From positions 62,001 to 126,000 of the forward strand of contig NZ_VXLC01000021.1 of the NCBI RefSeq assembly GCF_008704205.1: DNA of 64,000 nucleotides, written 5' to 3'. This DNA is from Nocardia colli (GTDB lineage Bacteria > Actinomycetota > Actinomycetes > Mycobacteriales > Mycobacteriaceae). This document shows, piece after piece, positions 25,457-34,460 of the stretch. Position 1 is the stretch's first letter, and each line of letters begins with the position of its first letter. The notes beneath the pieces were generated by a model. The model was not told the DNA's origin, did no database searches, and saw only the letters and a list, made by a program, of their open reading frames with translations. A program made the position numbers and the translations under genes.

Positions 25457-26719
25457 ATGGGGATCGACGTCGATCCACAGACTTACTACGACGCCGCCAC
25501 GAAATGCGCGAAGGTGAACAGCGCACTGCTCACCGCGTTTTCGAAGCTGTGGAATGGCCTGCAAACCACCGGTCAGATGGCAGGCAACTATGACAAGGTC
25601 GTTCATTGGTCCTCGAGCTACGACGAAAACACGACGGACCTGCTCAGTACCTGCGCCACACTGTCCAATGCGCTCGCAAACTTCTCGAATATTCTGAACG
25701 TCGCGGGAAGCAACTGGGCCCAGTCGAACTGGAACGCCAACCCCGATCCGGCGAAAGGGGCGGCACCCACTCCGCCATTTCATGTTCCGCAGGGCGTGAC
25801 GTTCCAGAATGACATCGAACCACCGCCATCGTCATTCGGCGGATCTGCCCAAGGCCTCGACACCAGCGTTCCCGGATTGCTAACGCAGATCGGTTACACG
25901 GTGCCCAATGGCGACCGTGATCGCTTGAGCTCCGCCGCAGACACGTGGAAGGCGTTCGCCGACTCGGCAGCGGTAAAGAACGCAGCTGCAGATATCAAAG
26001 CGATCATTGCAGATTTCCACGGAGCGCAGACCAAAGCACCTGACCTCGCCGATGTCGAAGCACACCTCACCACGCTCTCCAACGGTGCAGCAGCAGTCGC
26101 ATCGGTATCGCTATCGCTGTCCGGATCGGTGAGCGACCACCACACGAATCTGGTGGCATTTCGGTCGGATCTGGATACACACGTCAACAGCCTGATGAAC
26201 GACCTGTTCTGGATCGCGCTCGGGACGGTGGCAACGATCGCCCTGACCGAGATCTTGACGGTGGGCCTGGCCACACTCGGCCCCGCCGAAGCCGAGGCCG
26301 CTGCGGGCACCGCAGCCGGGGCAGCCGCAGTTACTGCCGCTGCCACCCGGATTCGCAAGCTCTGGGAAGTCTGTCGCCTTTTCCAGGTGCTGGAGGCCGG
26401 TGTCGGCGTAGCGGCTGCGGTGAACGCCGCTTCCCCACTGGATATCCAGAAGTCGCTCCAGGAAATTGCGGCATTGGTTGCCACGGGTGTAGCCGGTGTG
26501 TTCGTCGCGGAGATGGCGAAAGGCGGCAAACAGCGCGTCGCCGATACTGGGATCGAGAACGAAATGCGTGATCTGATGAGCAAGGAGCGACTGACCGAAT
26601 GTGAGGCTCTTGCCAAGCTTCATGACGCGGCCAGCGGAGACGGCAAACGGTTGCAACGCATCAAGAAGACGCAGAAGCAGTACGACTGCCGCCATTCGAG
26701 CGGCGGCGGAGGCCGATAG
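25457..26719 (+). CDS. T7SS-associated polymorphic toxin-like protein
   Basis: 420 aa from ATG 25457. N-terminal WXG/LXG-like helical region (residues 1-100), a Pro-rich linker (100-130), a second helical domain (150-235), then two hydrophobic stretches (FWIALGTVATIALTEILTVGLATL about 250-275 and IAALVATGVAGVFVAEM about 338-354). A short, charged C-terminal domain of about 60 residues ends with GKRLQRIKKTQKQYDCRHS. That tail resembles the RIxKIQKAQKxLxCRN pattern of the polymorphic toxin type 34 group as I recall it; this needs a profile search. Position between WXG100 partners and a candidate immunity gene supports a toxin role. Target and activity are unknown. Confidence 0.65.
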   Translation: MGIDVDPQTYYDAATKCAKVNSALLTAFSKLWNGLQTTGQMAGNYDKVVHWSSSYDENTTDLLSTCATLSNALANFSNILNVAGSNWAQSNWNANPDPAKGAAPTPPFHVPQGVTFQNDIEPPPSSFGGSAQGLDTSVPGLLTQIGYTVPNGDRDRLSSAADTWKAFADSAAVKNAAADIKAIIADFHGAQTKAPDLADVEAHLTTLSNGAAAVASVSLSLSGSVSDHHTNLVAFRSDLDTHVNSLMNDLFWIALGTVATIALTEILTVGLATLGPAEAEAAAGTAAGAAAVTAAATRIRKLWEVCRLFQVLEAGVGVAAAVNAASPLDIQKSLQEIAALVATGVAGVFVAEMAKGGKQRVADTGIENEMRDLMSKERLTECEALAKLHDAASGDGKRLQRIKKTQKQYDCRHSSGGGGR

Positions 26720-26745
26720 CGCGATGATTCTCGTGAGGAGCGGTT

Positions 26746-27570
26746 GTGGATGGTGACGAACCACAGGAGGTGTCGCTGACTTCGGCGCTGGCGTCCGGTG
26801 AGTCCGGGTTGCAGTTCAATGCGTTGATCGAGGCGATCAAGGTGGGCGACGGGGCCCGGATTCCGGAGATTCTGCCGCTGTTGCGGACCGGCGACGAGGG
26901 GGTGCGCGGCGAGGCGGTTCGCGCGATCGGATTTCTGGGTGTGGGCCAGGCTTCCACAGTTGGTCCACTGATCGAGTCGATGCTGGCCGATCCAGAGGAA
27001 ATGGTGCGGTCCGAGGCCGCCGAAGCCTTCTGCACAGTACATTACGAGCCCGCCGCCGATCGGCTCGCCGGGATGTTGCGGACCGACGAATCGTGGCTGG
27101 TTCGTGCATCGGTCGCCGAGGCGCTGGGGAACTACCCTGGGCACGGAGTGCAGGAACTACTCGATTGTGTGCGTGACGACGATGAATACGTACCGGTTCG
27201 CCGGTATGCCATCGACTCGCTGGTGCGGTCGGATGAGTCCCTTGCACGGGCCAGAACCCCGGCTTTGGTCGAAGATTTCGGCGACGATCCCGATTTCGGC
27301 CGCGATGTACGCATGACCGCGTATCGATTCGGCGACCGCGACCAAATCCAAATCGTCGCCGATGAGGTCGGTGCCCTGGATGAGACAGAATGCAGCCTGC
27401 TGCTCAACAACCTCGGAAAGCTCGTCGACCCGCCGATCCCAGCGTCCCTACAGGCAGACCTCCCTCTCATCGACGACATCCTGTCGGTCATCGCGCTGCG
27501 CTGGCCGCTGCAACGCCCCCACGTCACGAATGTCCGCACCAGACTTCAGCTCACCGACTCCAGCGAGTAG
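26746..27570 (+). CDS. HEAT-repeat protein, candidate immunity protein
   Basis: 274 aa from GTG 26746, with GAGGAG upstream, 26 bp after the toxin-like gene. At least four HEAT-type helical repeats are visible (IPEILPLLRTGDEGVRGEAVRAIG; VGPLIESMLADPEEMVRSEAAEAF; LAGMLRTDESWLVRASVAEAL; LLDCVRDDDEYVPVRRYAIDSL). The protein is strongly acidic. HEAT and Imm-type acidic scaffolds often serve as immunity proteins encoded next to toxins; here this is inference from position and charge, as the toxin tail is basic. Confidence 0.7.
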   Translation: MDGDEPQEVSLTSALASGESGLQFNALIEAIKVGDGARIPEILPLLRTGDEGVRGEAVRAIGFLGVGQASTVGPLIESMLADPEEMVRSEAAEAFCTVHYEPAADRLAGMLRTDESWLVRASVAEALGNYPGHGVQELLDCVRDDDEYVPVRRYAIDSLVRSDESLARARTPALVEDFGDDPDFGRDVRMTAYRFGDRDQIQIVADEVGALDETECSLLLNNLGKLVDPPIPASLQADLPLIDDILSVIALRWPLQRPHVTNVRTRLQLTDSSE

Positions 27571-27910
27571 CAGCTAGCACTGCCGCACGAGGCGGGGTCA
27601 CAACCGCCGTAGCTGACTTCGCCCGCTATCAGCCAGGTGTCGCTGCCGGTTGGCGAAACTGTTGCCGGTGAGGCTGGTCACCAGGAACCGCTCGGTGTGG
27701 AGGAAGGCCAGGAGCGCAGGTGGTCGTCACGCACGCCGATATCGGTACTCGCCGCCTTGATCCCGGCGAAACCGGTTGACCGGCTGAATGTCTCGGCGAT
27801 GTGCAGACGACCGCCGACCTCGGCGAAACGTGCCTTGATACTGGCGGTGCTCAGGTGACGTGCGGTGACGATCACCGTCAATCAACTTTCACCAGGTTTA
27901 TCGTGTCGAA
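27571..27910. other. Convergent intergenic region with weak 67-codon ORF
   Basis: About 340 bp separate the HEAT gene from the convergent LuxR gene. A minus-strand frame 27881-27678 (67 codons, starts MTVIVTARHLSTASIK) has GGTGAAAG about 8 bp before its ATG and could be a small gene or the remnant of one. Its end is low complexity and I recognise no family. Nothing else is seen here. Confidence 0.3.
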
Positions 27911-27931
27911 GCGACCGGACTATCCGGTCGC
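27911..27931 (-). terminator. Stem-loop over the LuxR stop codon
   Basis: gcgaccgga (27911-27919) and tccggtcgc (27923-27931) are perfect 9-bp arms with a 3-base loop that is the stop codon of the LuxR gene. No T-run follows, so it may be a terminator of the actinomycete type or a 3' stabilising hairpin. Confidence 0.45.
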
Positions 27932-29938
27932 GGAGACGGATGGGCCGGTGGGGGTGAAGACGAAGGTCAGTTCGGTGCGGCGGGCTATTTCCAGTTTGCG
28001 GTAGACGCGGGTGAGGTGTTGTTCGACGGTGCTGGTGGTGATGTCGAGGGTGGCGGCGATGTCGCGGTTGCGTTTGCCGTGGGCGGCTAGTTCGGCTACT
28101 CGGCGTTCGGCGGGGCTGAGGGTGTCGAGGGCGTTGGGGTGGGGGCGTAGGCGGGGACTGGGCCGTGGGCGTTGTGCGCGGTCGCCGAGGAGGTCGCGCA
28201 GGAGAGTGTCGGCCCCGCAGGACTCGGCTAGCCGGATCGCCTCGCGGATGAGCACCCGAGCCTTGTCGTGATCGCCGACGGCACGGTGAGCGGCGCCGAG
28301 TTCGCCTAGAGCCGTGGCCAATTCGAGGTCGCAGCCGCCGGATCGGGCGATCGCGGTGGCCGCGCGGAGTAATCGGACGCGCTGGTAACGGTCGGCGGTG
28401 GCGGCGAGCATGCGCAGCGATACGCCGCCGGTGCGATGCTGGCTCGCGGCGCCGAGCAGATCGAGATGACGGTTGGCCACGGCACGCGCGTGCCCGTGCT
28501 CGCCGAGCGCGAGATGGGCGGCGGCGACGTCGTTGCGCCACGCGACCAGCCAGGGAAAGTCCATCTGCCAGCGGCGCATCAGGTGCCCGCAGCGGCGGAA
28601 GGTGCGCAGCGCCTCGTCGGCGTTGTCGACGGCGAGGTAGTGGTGGCCGCGCGCGTGCAGGTAGGGCAGGCCGAAGCGGGACTCGAACAGGGCGCGGGGC
28701 ACCGGTCTTCGGAGTTGCGCCTCGGCGCCTGCATGCTTGCCCGCCAGCGTGAGCGCGCGCACCAGCGCCGCGATCGGCGTCCCGATCCAGACCCCGAGCT
28801 GTTCGGCCGGAACATGATTCAACGCGAACACCGCGTCCTCGGCCGCGGCCCGCGCATTGCCCTTGCGCAGCATGGTTTCCGCGCGCAAGCCGGTGAAGAT
28901 CGACTGCCAGGTCGGGGCCCGCCGCGCCTCCGCCTCGGCCAGCAACGAGTCGCACCAGGCCGCCGCGACATCGAGCTGATCGGTGTAGATCAGGCAATGC
29001 ACCGCTGCCGCAAGCGTTTCCACGGTGCCCGGCGCGAGCCGATGGCCGGTGAGCAAACGCTGTGCCAGAGTGACGGTCTCGGCTTGCGGCCACCCGGTGA
29101 ACAGGCTGGTCAGCAGCTCCGCGCCGAGCAGATGCGGGGACAGCTGCATCGCCACCGCCGAATGCCGCCGCGCGCGGGCGGTCAGCAGTCGCGGATGCCG
29201 TTGCGCGTGCGGCGGATGCGCGGACCGCAGCCACGCACACAGGAAGTCGACCTTCGGCGCGACCTCGTCGAGCGAACCGCAATCCAGTTGTCCGAGCGCC
29301 TGATCCGCGTGCTGGGTCTGACCGTGCCAGAGCAGGAACATGACGACGGCGGGCAGGCCCGAGGCAGGCACCCGGCCGGCCCGGACGGCCGCGCGCATCC
29401 GCGTGTAGTTCCGGGTCCGATTCGACGGACTGCTCCGCCATTCGGCCCGCACCAGCCGGATCGCGATGGTGGCGCGATCCGCCGGGTCACGCGTCGCCCG
29501 ATAGGCCAGCTCCAGCCGAGCTACCGCGCGGTCGATCTGATCGTTCGCCAACGCCTCAGCCGCGGCGGTGAGCAGCACCACCGCAGCCCACGAATGGTCG
29601 GCGGCCCCGGCCGCAACCAACTGGTCGGCCACCGCGGACGGCGGAAACCCCTTGTCGTGTAACAGATTCGCCGCCCGCGCGTGCAGTTCCCGGCGAACCT
29701 GCGCCGGAGTGTCGCGCAGGATCCGTTCGGCGAGGTCGACATCGTCGAAGAGCGCCCGCACGGATGCCCCGGCGGCGAGCTGCCGGACGGCCGCGCGCAC
29801 CACCGCCTCGTCGGCATCGAGCAGTTCCGCGACCAGGCCGACCGTGCTCGCGCCGCCGAGCACGGCCATCGCCTGGCCGACCCCGGATCGATGGAGCGTC
29901 GACCACTTCTCACCCTGTGACGAGATCTGCTGGTGCAT
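27920..29938 (-). CDS. LuxR-family (LAL-like) regulator lacking the ATPase domain
   Basis: 672 aa from ATG 29938, chosen because AAGGGGG lies 8 bp upstream; the frame is open to 30112. The C-terminal HTH (about residues 610-660) reads LSPAERRVAELAAHGKRNRD, then STVEQHLTRVYRKLEI, a clear LuxR/FixJ type. The middle is a TPR-like alpha solenoid rich in Ala and Leu. Large LAL regulators start with a Walker-type ATPase. Here the protein begins directly with the winged-helix/tail section that normally follows the ATPase, and I see no P-loop. It lies on the same strand downstream of the KAS pair and SDR and may control them or the main biosynthetic operon. Confidence 0.8.
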   Translation of the reverse strand: MHQQISSQGEKWSTLHRSGVGQAMAVLGGASTVGLVAELLDADEAVVRAAVRQLAAGASVRALFDDVDLAERILRDTPAQVRRELHARAANLLHDKGFPPSAVADQLVAAGAADHSWAAVVLLTAAAEALANDQIDRAVARLELAYRATRDPADRATIAIRLVRAEWRSSPSNRTRNYTRMRAAVRAGRVPASGLPAVVMFLLWHGQTQHADQALGQLDCGSLDEVAPKVDFLCAWLRSAHPPHAQRHPRLLTARARRHSAVAMQLSPHLLGAELLTSLFTGWPQAETVTLAQRLLTGHRLAPGTVETLAAAVHCLIYTDQLDVAAAWCDSLLAEAEARRAPTWQSIFTGLRAETMLRKGNARAAAEDAVFALNHVPAEQLGVWIGTPIAALVRALTLAGKHAGAEAQLRRPVPRALFESRFGLPYLHARGHHYLAVDNADEALRTFRRCGHLMRRWQMDFPWLVAWRNDVAAAHLALGEHGHARAVANRHLDLLGAASQHRTGGVSLRMLAATADRYQRVRLLRAATAIARSGGCDLELATALGELGAAHRAVGDHDKARVLIREAIRLAESCGADTLLRDLLGDRAQRPRPSPRLRPHPNALDTLSPAERRVAELAAHGKRNRDIAATLDITTSTVEQHLTRVYRKLEIARRTELTFVFTPTGPSVSATG

Positions 29939-30152
29939 AACCTGAGCCCCCTTCATCGACGAGGTGTACCCGACTGTGACGGGCACCATCGAAGGGGTGC
30001 GCTGTAGATGCGGCGTCGTCGCAGCAGGGGCGTATCCGGTTGCCCCATTGATCCAGCCGGTGCCCATAGCGTAGGTCGCCGACTGCGGCCTGTCATCGGA
30101 TCCAGGTAACAAGATCGCCGCGACGATTCCGACACCGACGACGGAATGCGAG

Positions 30153-31094
30153 TTACATCAACGACTTTCGCACCGCACCACCCGCGCCCACCGTGGCGAC
30201 CGCCGCCGACTGCGGGTGATAGGCGAGACAGGCGGCCGCGGCATCGTCGGCGGCCAGGAACAGCACCGAGTCGGCGGTCTCGAGCACACCGGATTCGCGC
30301 GCGTTCAGATACGCGTGCACCGGCGCGGCCGTGTACGGATCGCCGACCGCGGGTGCGACACCGACCACCGATTCCGTTCGGAACCGCAAGGTTTCGGCCA
30401 GCCGGGCCGCGAATCCCACGGTCGGCGCCGGCGCGAGCAACACCGCGTGCCCCTCGGCGAAATCATCCTCGTCCAGGCCCTCGTCCGCCACGCAGGCCCG
30501 GACGGCGGCGGCCGCGAGCTCGATCGGATCCTCCGCGCGGTGCTGAACGCGCATGGCCGAGCGGCCGTTCGGGCCCGCCGCACCCAGGTCTACCCAGGCC
30601 GAAGGGTCGGCCGGTCCGGCAGTCTCGCGAGTATGCAGCGGGCAGAAGCCCCCAGCCGTGGGCGACCCACCGAGCAGCAACGCGGCCGCCCCAGGCGTGT
30701 ACGGGAACCCCGCGACGTAGCGCTCGGTGGACGGATGGGTGTCCCCGGCCACGACCAGCGCGTACTCCACGTCACCGGTGGCCAGGAAGCAGTCCGCGGT
30801 ATTGATGGCGTGCAACAGACCGGTGGCGCCGTGCATCAGGTCGAAGGAGAACGCGGGCACCCGGCCGGGCTGGTATTCCAGGCCGAGACCGATCCGTTTC
30901 TGGATCAGCGCGGACACCGCCGGCTCGGAAATGTTGTAATCGCGGAAGACACCGACATTGATCAACATGCCGACCTCGTCCACGGAAACATCCGAACCGG
31001 CCAGGCAGCTGCGCACCGCACGCGCGGCCAGCTCGAAATAGCTGCCGGTGTCGAGATCGGTGTTGGTCGCGGCCGCGACAATCGTAGTACCCAT
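30153..31094 (-). CDS. KAS III-like protein without catalytic Cys
   Basis: 313 aa from ATG 31094, 3 bp after the partner KAS gene. Thiolase-fold sequence (VGMLINVGVFRDYNISEP, AINTADCFLATGDVEYALVVAGDTH, AAALLLGG). The motif that carries Cys in FabH reads FDLMHGATG. Residue 90 is Ala where the neighbour has Cys124 in FDVSNACAG; the two motifs align without gaps. The protein is therefore probably a non-condensing partner, like the chain-length factor of type II PKS or other heterodimeric KAS pairs. A different activity using His88 cannot be excluded. Confidence 0.8.
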   Translation of the reverse strand: MGTTIVAAATNTDLDTGSYFELAARAVRSCLAGSDVSVDEVGMLINVGVFRDYNISEPAVSALIQKRIGLGLEYQPGRVPAFSFDLMHGATGLLHAINTADCFLATGDVEYALVVAGDTHPSTERYVAGFPYTPGAAALLLGGSPTAGGFCPLHTRETAGPADPSAWVDLGAAGPNGRSAMRVQHRAEDPIELAAAAVRACVADEGLDEDDFAEGHAVLLAPAPTVGFAARLAETLRFRTESVVGVAPAVGDPYTAAPVHAYLNARESGVLETADSVLFLAADDAAAACLAYHPQSAAVATVGAGGAVRKSLM

Positions 31095-31097
31095 AAC

Positions 31098-32147
31098 TCA
31101 CGCCTCCAGACGCGAAATAGTCGCGGCCAGATGACCGGAGACGAGCCCGGAAGCCGCGGGAATCATCAGGATCTTCGATCCTTGGGGAATCTTCTGCTGC
31201 GCGAGATGCTCGTGCAGCACCAGGAAATGCGAGGTCGACGCCGTATTGCCGAAGTCGCGCAACACATTCAAGGCCTGCGGCATCGGGGTGCCGAAATGCT
31301 GCTCGGTCAGGTGCCCGAGGTAGTCGATGACCGGCGCGCTGAACTGGTGGTGGATCCAGTAGTCGAATTTCTCGCCCGCCCAGGTGCGCCCGGTCTCCTG
31401 CAAGAACGTGTCGATGCGGTGGATCGCCTGCATATACCGGCCCTCGTTCTGCATGGCCCGGTTGTCGGTGTAGAGCGCGATCCCGGACGCCTGGTCGCTC
31501 GGCATACCGAGGCAGTGCTCGGCCCCTTCGGCGGCGGTCAGCAATTCGACGTAATGGATTTCGTCGTGGTCGTCGCCGCGATCGTCGAGCACCACGGCCA
31601 CCGCCGCGTCGCCGACGGTCAGCGCCGCGAATTGCGGATCGTACGGTTTGCTGATCTCCCGCACCGCGGTCTCCGCGATCGGCGTGATCTGTTCGCCGCT
31701 CACCACCAGACCGTTGCGCACTACTCCAGCCTTGATCATCCGGTCCAGCACCAGCACCCCGGTCAGCATCCCCGCGCACGCGTTCGACACATCGAAATGC
31801 CGGGCCGCGGTCGCGCCGATCGCATTGCCGAGCATCAGCGCGAACGCCGGTGCGTAGCAAAAGATTTCCTTACCCCGGGTGCGGGTGATGGATGCCGAGA
31901 TGACGATGTCGAGCTCGTCCGCGGCGTAGTCGGAATGGCTCAGGCAATCGTCGATGGCTCGCAGCGCCAATTCGAACGACGATTCATAGCGGTCCGGATG
32001 CGCGTCGTAGACCCGCCGATTCCGGATCCCCGTTATCCGTTCCAGATCCAGCGACCTCGGCACCGCCAGACTGTCGATCAATTCCTCGGTGGAACGGATG
32101 GTTTCCGGCGTGTACGAGCCGATCGACTCGAAACGCGTGCGCTGCAT
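31098..32147 (-). CDS. KAS III-like ketosynthase, catalytic partner
   Basis: 349 aa from ATG 32147. FabH-type features: ITGIRNRRV near residue 40, active Cys124 in FDVSNACAG, His266/His267 in DYWIHHQFS, and Asn301 in DFGNTAST, giving the full Cys-His-Asn set. It is followed after 3 bp by a homologous protein with Cys replaced by Ala, and preceded by an SDR gene 55 bp upstream. The set (KAS, KAS-like, SDR) could make and reduce a beta-keto acyl unit for the nearby biosynthetic locus. That link is inference. Confidence 0.88.
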   Translation of the reverse strand: MQRTRFESIGSYTPETIRSTEELIDSLAVPRSLDLERITGIRNRRVYDAHPDRYESSFELALRAIDDCLSHSDYAADELDIVISASITRTRGKEIFCYAPAFALMLGNAIGATAARHFDVSNACAGMLTGVLVLDRMIKAGVVRNGLVVSGEQITPIAETAVREISKPYDPQFAALTVGDAAVAVVLDDRGDDHDEIHYVELLTAAEGAEHCLGMPSDQASGIALYTDNRAMQNEGRYMQAIHRIDTFLQETGRTWAGEKFDYWIHHQFSAPVIDYLGHLTEQHFGTPMPQALNVLRDFGNTASTSHFLVLHEHLAQQKIPQGSKILMIPAASGLVSGHLAATISRLEA

Positions 32148-32202
32148 AACCCCTGCCTCCTGCAGATCAGTCGAGGACGAACATGGTGTACGGCGACCGC
32201 GC

Positions 32203-33033
32203 CTATGGCTCGACCATGGACGCGCTCACCTCGCACAACCGCTGCCCGAGCGCGTCGTCCTGTGCACGACGCGACGGAATCTTGATGCGGTTCTTCTGGA
32301 AATAGGTGCCGGTGACCCCGGCGATCTCCGGGTCGGTCGCGAGATAACTCAGCGCCCGCCCGCCTTCCTCGACGGGAATCATGAACAGCCGCTTGGCCAG
32401 TGCGATCAGCGGCTGCCCGTACCACGGCAGGGAATCCCAGATCCCGCTTTCCACCGCGCCGGGATGAAAGGCGTTGACCGTCACGCCGGTGCCCTCGACC
32501 CGGCGCGCCAATGCCCTGGCGTACAGGATATTTGCCAACTTCGATCGGCTATAGGCCTTTTCGCCCGAGTACCCATGCTCGAAGCCGAGGTCATCGAAGT
32601 CCAGGGTGGCGCCGAAATGCAGTACCGACGCCGTGAACAGGATCCGCGAGGGCGCGCTGCGCACCAGCAGGTCGATGAGTAGTTCGGTGAGCAGGAAGCC
32701 GCCGAGGTGATTGACGCCGAACGTGGCCTCGATGCCGTCCGCGGTCTCGGTGCGCTGCTTGTGATAACCGCCCGCATTGTTGGCCAGCACATCCAGCCGG
32801 TCATATTGCGCCAGCACATTTTTGGCGAGCTGACGGATGGCAACCTGCGAAGCGAAGTCACATTCGAAGGTGTCCACGCCGCCCGCCCCGGCCGCCCGCA
32901 CCGCGGACGCCGCATCGGCCAGTTTGCGCGGATTCCGTCCGACGAGAACCAGCCGATCACCTCCTGCGGCGCACTGTCGTGCCGCTGCGAGACCGATACC
33001 CGACGTCGCCCCCGTGATCAGGATCGTTTTCAT
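32203..33033 (-). CDS. Short-chain dehydrogenase/reductase
   Basis: 276 aa from ATG 33033. NAD(P)-binding TGATSGIG at residues 7-14, NNAG near 89, catalytic YSRSK near 158 and a serine in LFTASVLHFG near 136. GRNPRKL after beta-2 has a basic residue favouring NADPH. The sequence pattern is of the retinol dehydrogenase/WWOX-like branch (AFHPGAVESGIW). It precedes the KAS pair on the same strand and could reduce their product. Confidence 0.9.
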   Translation of the reverse strand: MKTILITGATSGIGLAAARQCAAGGDRLVLVGRNPRKLADAASAVRAAGAGGVDTFECDFASQVAIRQLAKNVLAQYDRLDVLANNAGGYHKQRTETADGIEATFGVNHLGGFLLTELLIDLLVRSAPSRILFTASVLHFGATLDFDDLGFEHGYSGEKAYSRSKLANILYARALARRVEGTGVTVNAFHPGAVESGIWDSLPWYGQPLIALAKRLFMIPVEEGGRALSYLATDPEIAGVTGTYFQKNRIKIPSRRAQDDALGQRLCEVSASMVEP

Positions 33034-33167
33034 AGCCGATCACCCTGCCACACGTTTTCGGCGGGCCGTCGGCATCAATCGGCTGCCATCGCGACCTGAA
33101 ACATGCTGCGCAGGAACAGCATTTATCGAAAAGCGCAGGTCCGGCCCGGCCGCGCCGGCGCACCACT

Positions 33168-33255
33168 CCCTACCCGCCGCCACCGCGAGCATCGTCGCGG
33201 GGCAACGGGTAGGGGGTTATAGGGGTATCCCCCGCGTGGTCGTCGTCGACCACGC
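33168..33255 (-). promoter_or_regulatory. Cluster of strong inverted repeats between small ORF and SDR
   Basis: Three potential stems lie between the 39-aa ORF and the SDR gene: ccctacccg/cgggtaggg (33168-33176 and 33206-33214), gggg-tat-cccc (33222-33232), and gcgtggtcg/cgaccacgc with a 4-base loop (33234-33255). The last lies 9 bp after the small ORF stop and could terminate or process that transcript. The region holds no other gene. Confidence 0.5.
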
Positions 33256-33263
33256 AGAGCCGA

Positions 33264-33383
33264 TCAACCGATTCCGAGCGCCCGGCCGATTCCGCTGATG
33301 AGCGCATACGCCCCGCCGATGACGATCAGTGGCGAGAGGATGGCCAGCCAGACGAGCGCGCCTTCGGGATTATTCACGTCCAT
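33264..33383 (-). CDS. 39-aa single-pass membrane peptide
   Basis: ATG 33383 to TGA 33264-33266. It begins MDVNNPEGALVW, has one hydrophobic helix (LAILSPLIVIGGAYALISGI) and ends RALGIG. A well-placed AGGAG lies about 8 bp upstream, and the codon use is typical of the region. I know no function. It is upstream of and co-directional with the SDR-KAS-KAS set, from which it is separated by strong hairpins. Confidence 0.6.
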   Translation of the reverse strand: MDVNNPEGALVWLAILSPLIVIGGAYALISGIGRALGIG

Positions 33384-33506
33384 TGCAGTCTCCTAACAGT
33401 GATCCAATCCGGTCAGATGTCTTATCGGATTTAATTTGCTAGATGTTACCCAGCAATCAGGAGAGCAGCTCACGGCCGGTAGCCGCGCGATTTGTGTCCG
33501 GCGGTC

Positions 33507-34460
33507 TCACTCTCGGCGCACGTACCCCAGCAGCCGCTGCAGCACGACCACCACGAGCAGGAAAGCACCGCTGACCACCGACTGATAGTTGCTGTCCAGG
33601 GTGCCGATTTCATTGATGATGTCCTGGATGACGTTGCGCAACAGGACGCCGAAGATGGTGCCGATCACCGTGCCGACCCCGCCGGTGAGCAGCGTTCCCC
33701 CGATCACCACCGCGGCGATCGCGTCCAGCTCGGTGCCCACGCCGATCACGGTGACCCCGGATTCCAGATAGGCCGCGGTCATCGCGCCGGCGAAGCCGGC
33801 AAGTAGCCCGCTGAGCGTATAAACCATGATTTTCGTGCGGATCACCGGCAGGCCCATAAGCACGGCGGACCGTTCGGACCCGCCGGTCGCGAAAACAACC
33901 TGACCGAACGCCGTCCGGCGCAACAGCACCGCACCGGCCGCGAACAGGATCAGCGTGAGATAGACCGGGTAACCGATGCCGAACAGCGTCCCCCGGCCGA
34001 TCTCCAGAAACGCCTGCCCACGCTCGATCTTGTACGTGGTCGCGCCCTCGTCAGTGATGGCAAGCAACAGCCCGCGGGCAAAGAGCAAGGTAGCCAGGGT
34101 AACGATGAACGGCGCCATCCCGGTCCGCGCCACCAGCAGGCCGTTGATCATCCCGATCAGGCCGCACACCGCGAGCGGCAACAGCAGCGCAGCCACGAAC
34201 CCCCACTGCGACCCGTACGCGGCCAGCACCCCGCCGAGCGCATACACCGACCCGGCCGACAGGTCGATACCCCCGGAGATGATCACGAAGGTCATCCCGA
34301 GTGCGATCACCGCGAGGAACGAACTCTGCATCGCCAGATCGCGCATATTGGTCACGCTGCCGAAATGCGGCAACGTCACCCAGGCGACTCCGGCCACCAC
34401 GACGAAAACCACCGCGGCGGGCTGCTTCTGCAAAAATTCGAGCAGCAGCCGCGCGCTCAT
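33507..34460 (-). CDS. Sugar ABC transporter permease (YjfF-like)
   Basis: 317 aa from ATG 34460, overlapping the upstream permease stop (ATGA). RbsC-type permease with 8-10 helices; LAVIALGMTFVIISGGIDLSAGSVYALGG and AVVIGGTLLTGGVGTVIGTIFG are the family hallmarks. It is the fourth gene of an SBP-ATPase-permease-permease operon, the gene order of E. coli ytfQ-ytfR-ytfT-yjfF, which imports galactofuranose. The real sugar here is not proven. Confidence 0.88.
   Translation of the reverse strand: MSARLLLEFLQKQPAAVVFVVVAGVAWVTLPHFGSVTNMRDLAMQSSFLAVIALGMTFVIISGGIDLSAGSVYALGGVLAAYGSQWGFVAALLLPLAVCGLIGMINGLLVARTGMAPFIVTLATLLFARGLLLAITDEGATTYKIERGQAFLEIGRGTLFGIGYPVYLTLILFAAGAVLLRRTAFGQVVFATGGSERSAVLMGLPVIRTKIMVYTLSGLLAGFAGAMTAAYLESGVTVIGVGTELDAIAAVVIGGTLLTGGVGTVIGTIFGVLLRNVIQDIINEIGTLDSNYQSVVSGAFLLVVVVLQRLLGYVRRE

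Noticed and set aside
30216..32285. 689-codon plus-strand open frame
   Set aside because: Shadow of the two KAS III-like genes, which have clear active-site motifs on the minus strand.
33222..33232. gggg-tat-cccc as a stand-alone operator
   Set aside because: Too short and GC-simple on its own; only listed as part of the hairpin cluster.
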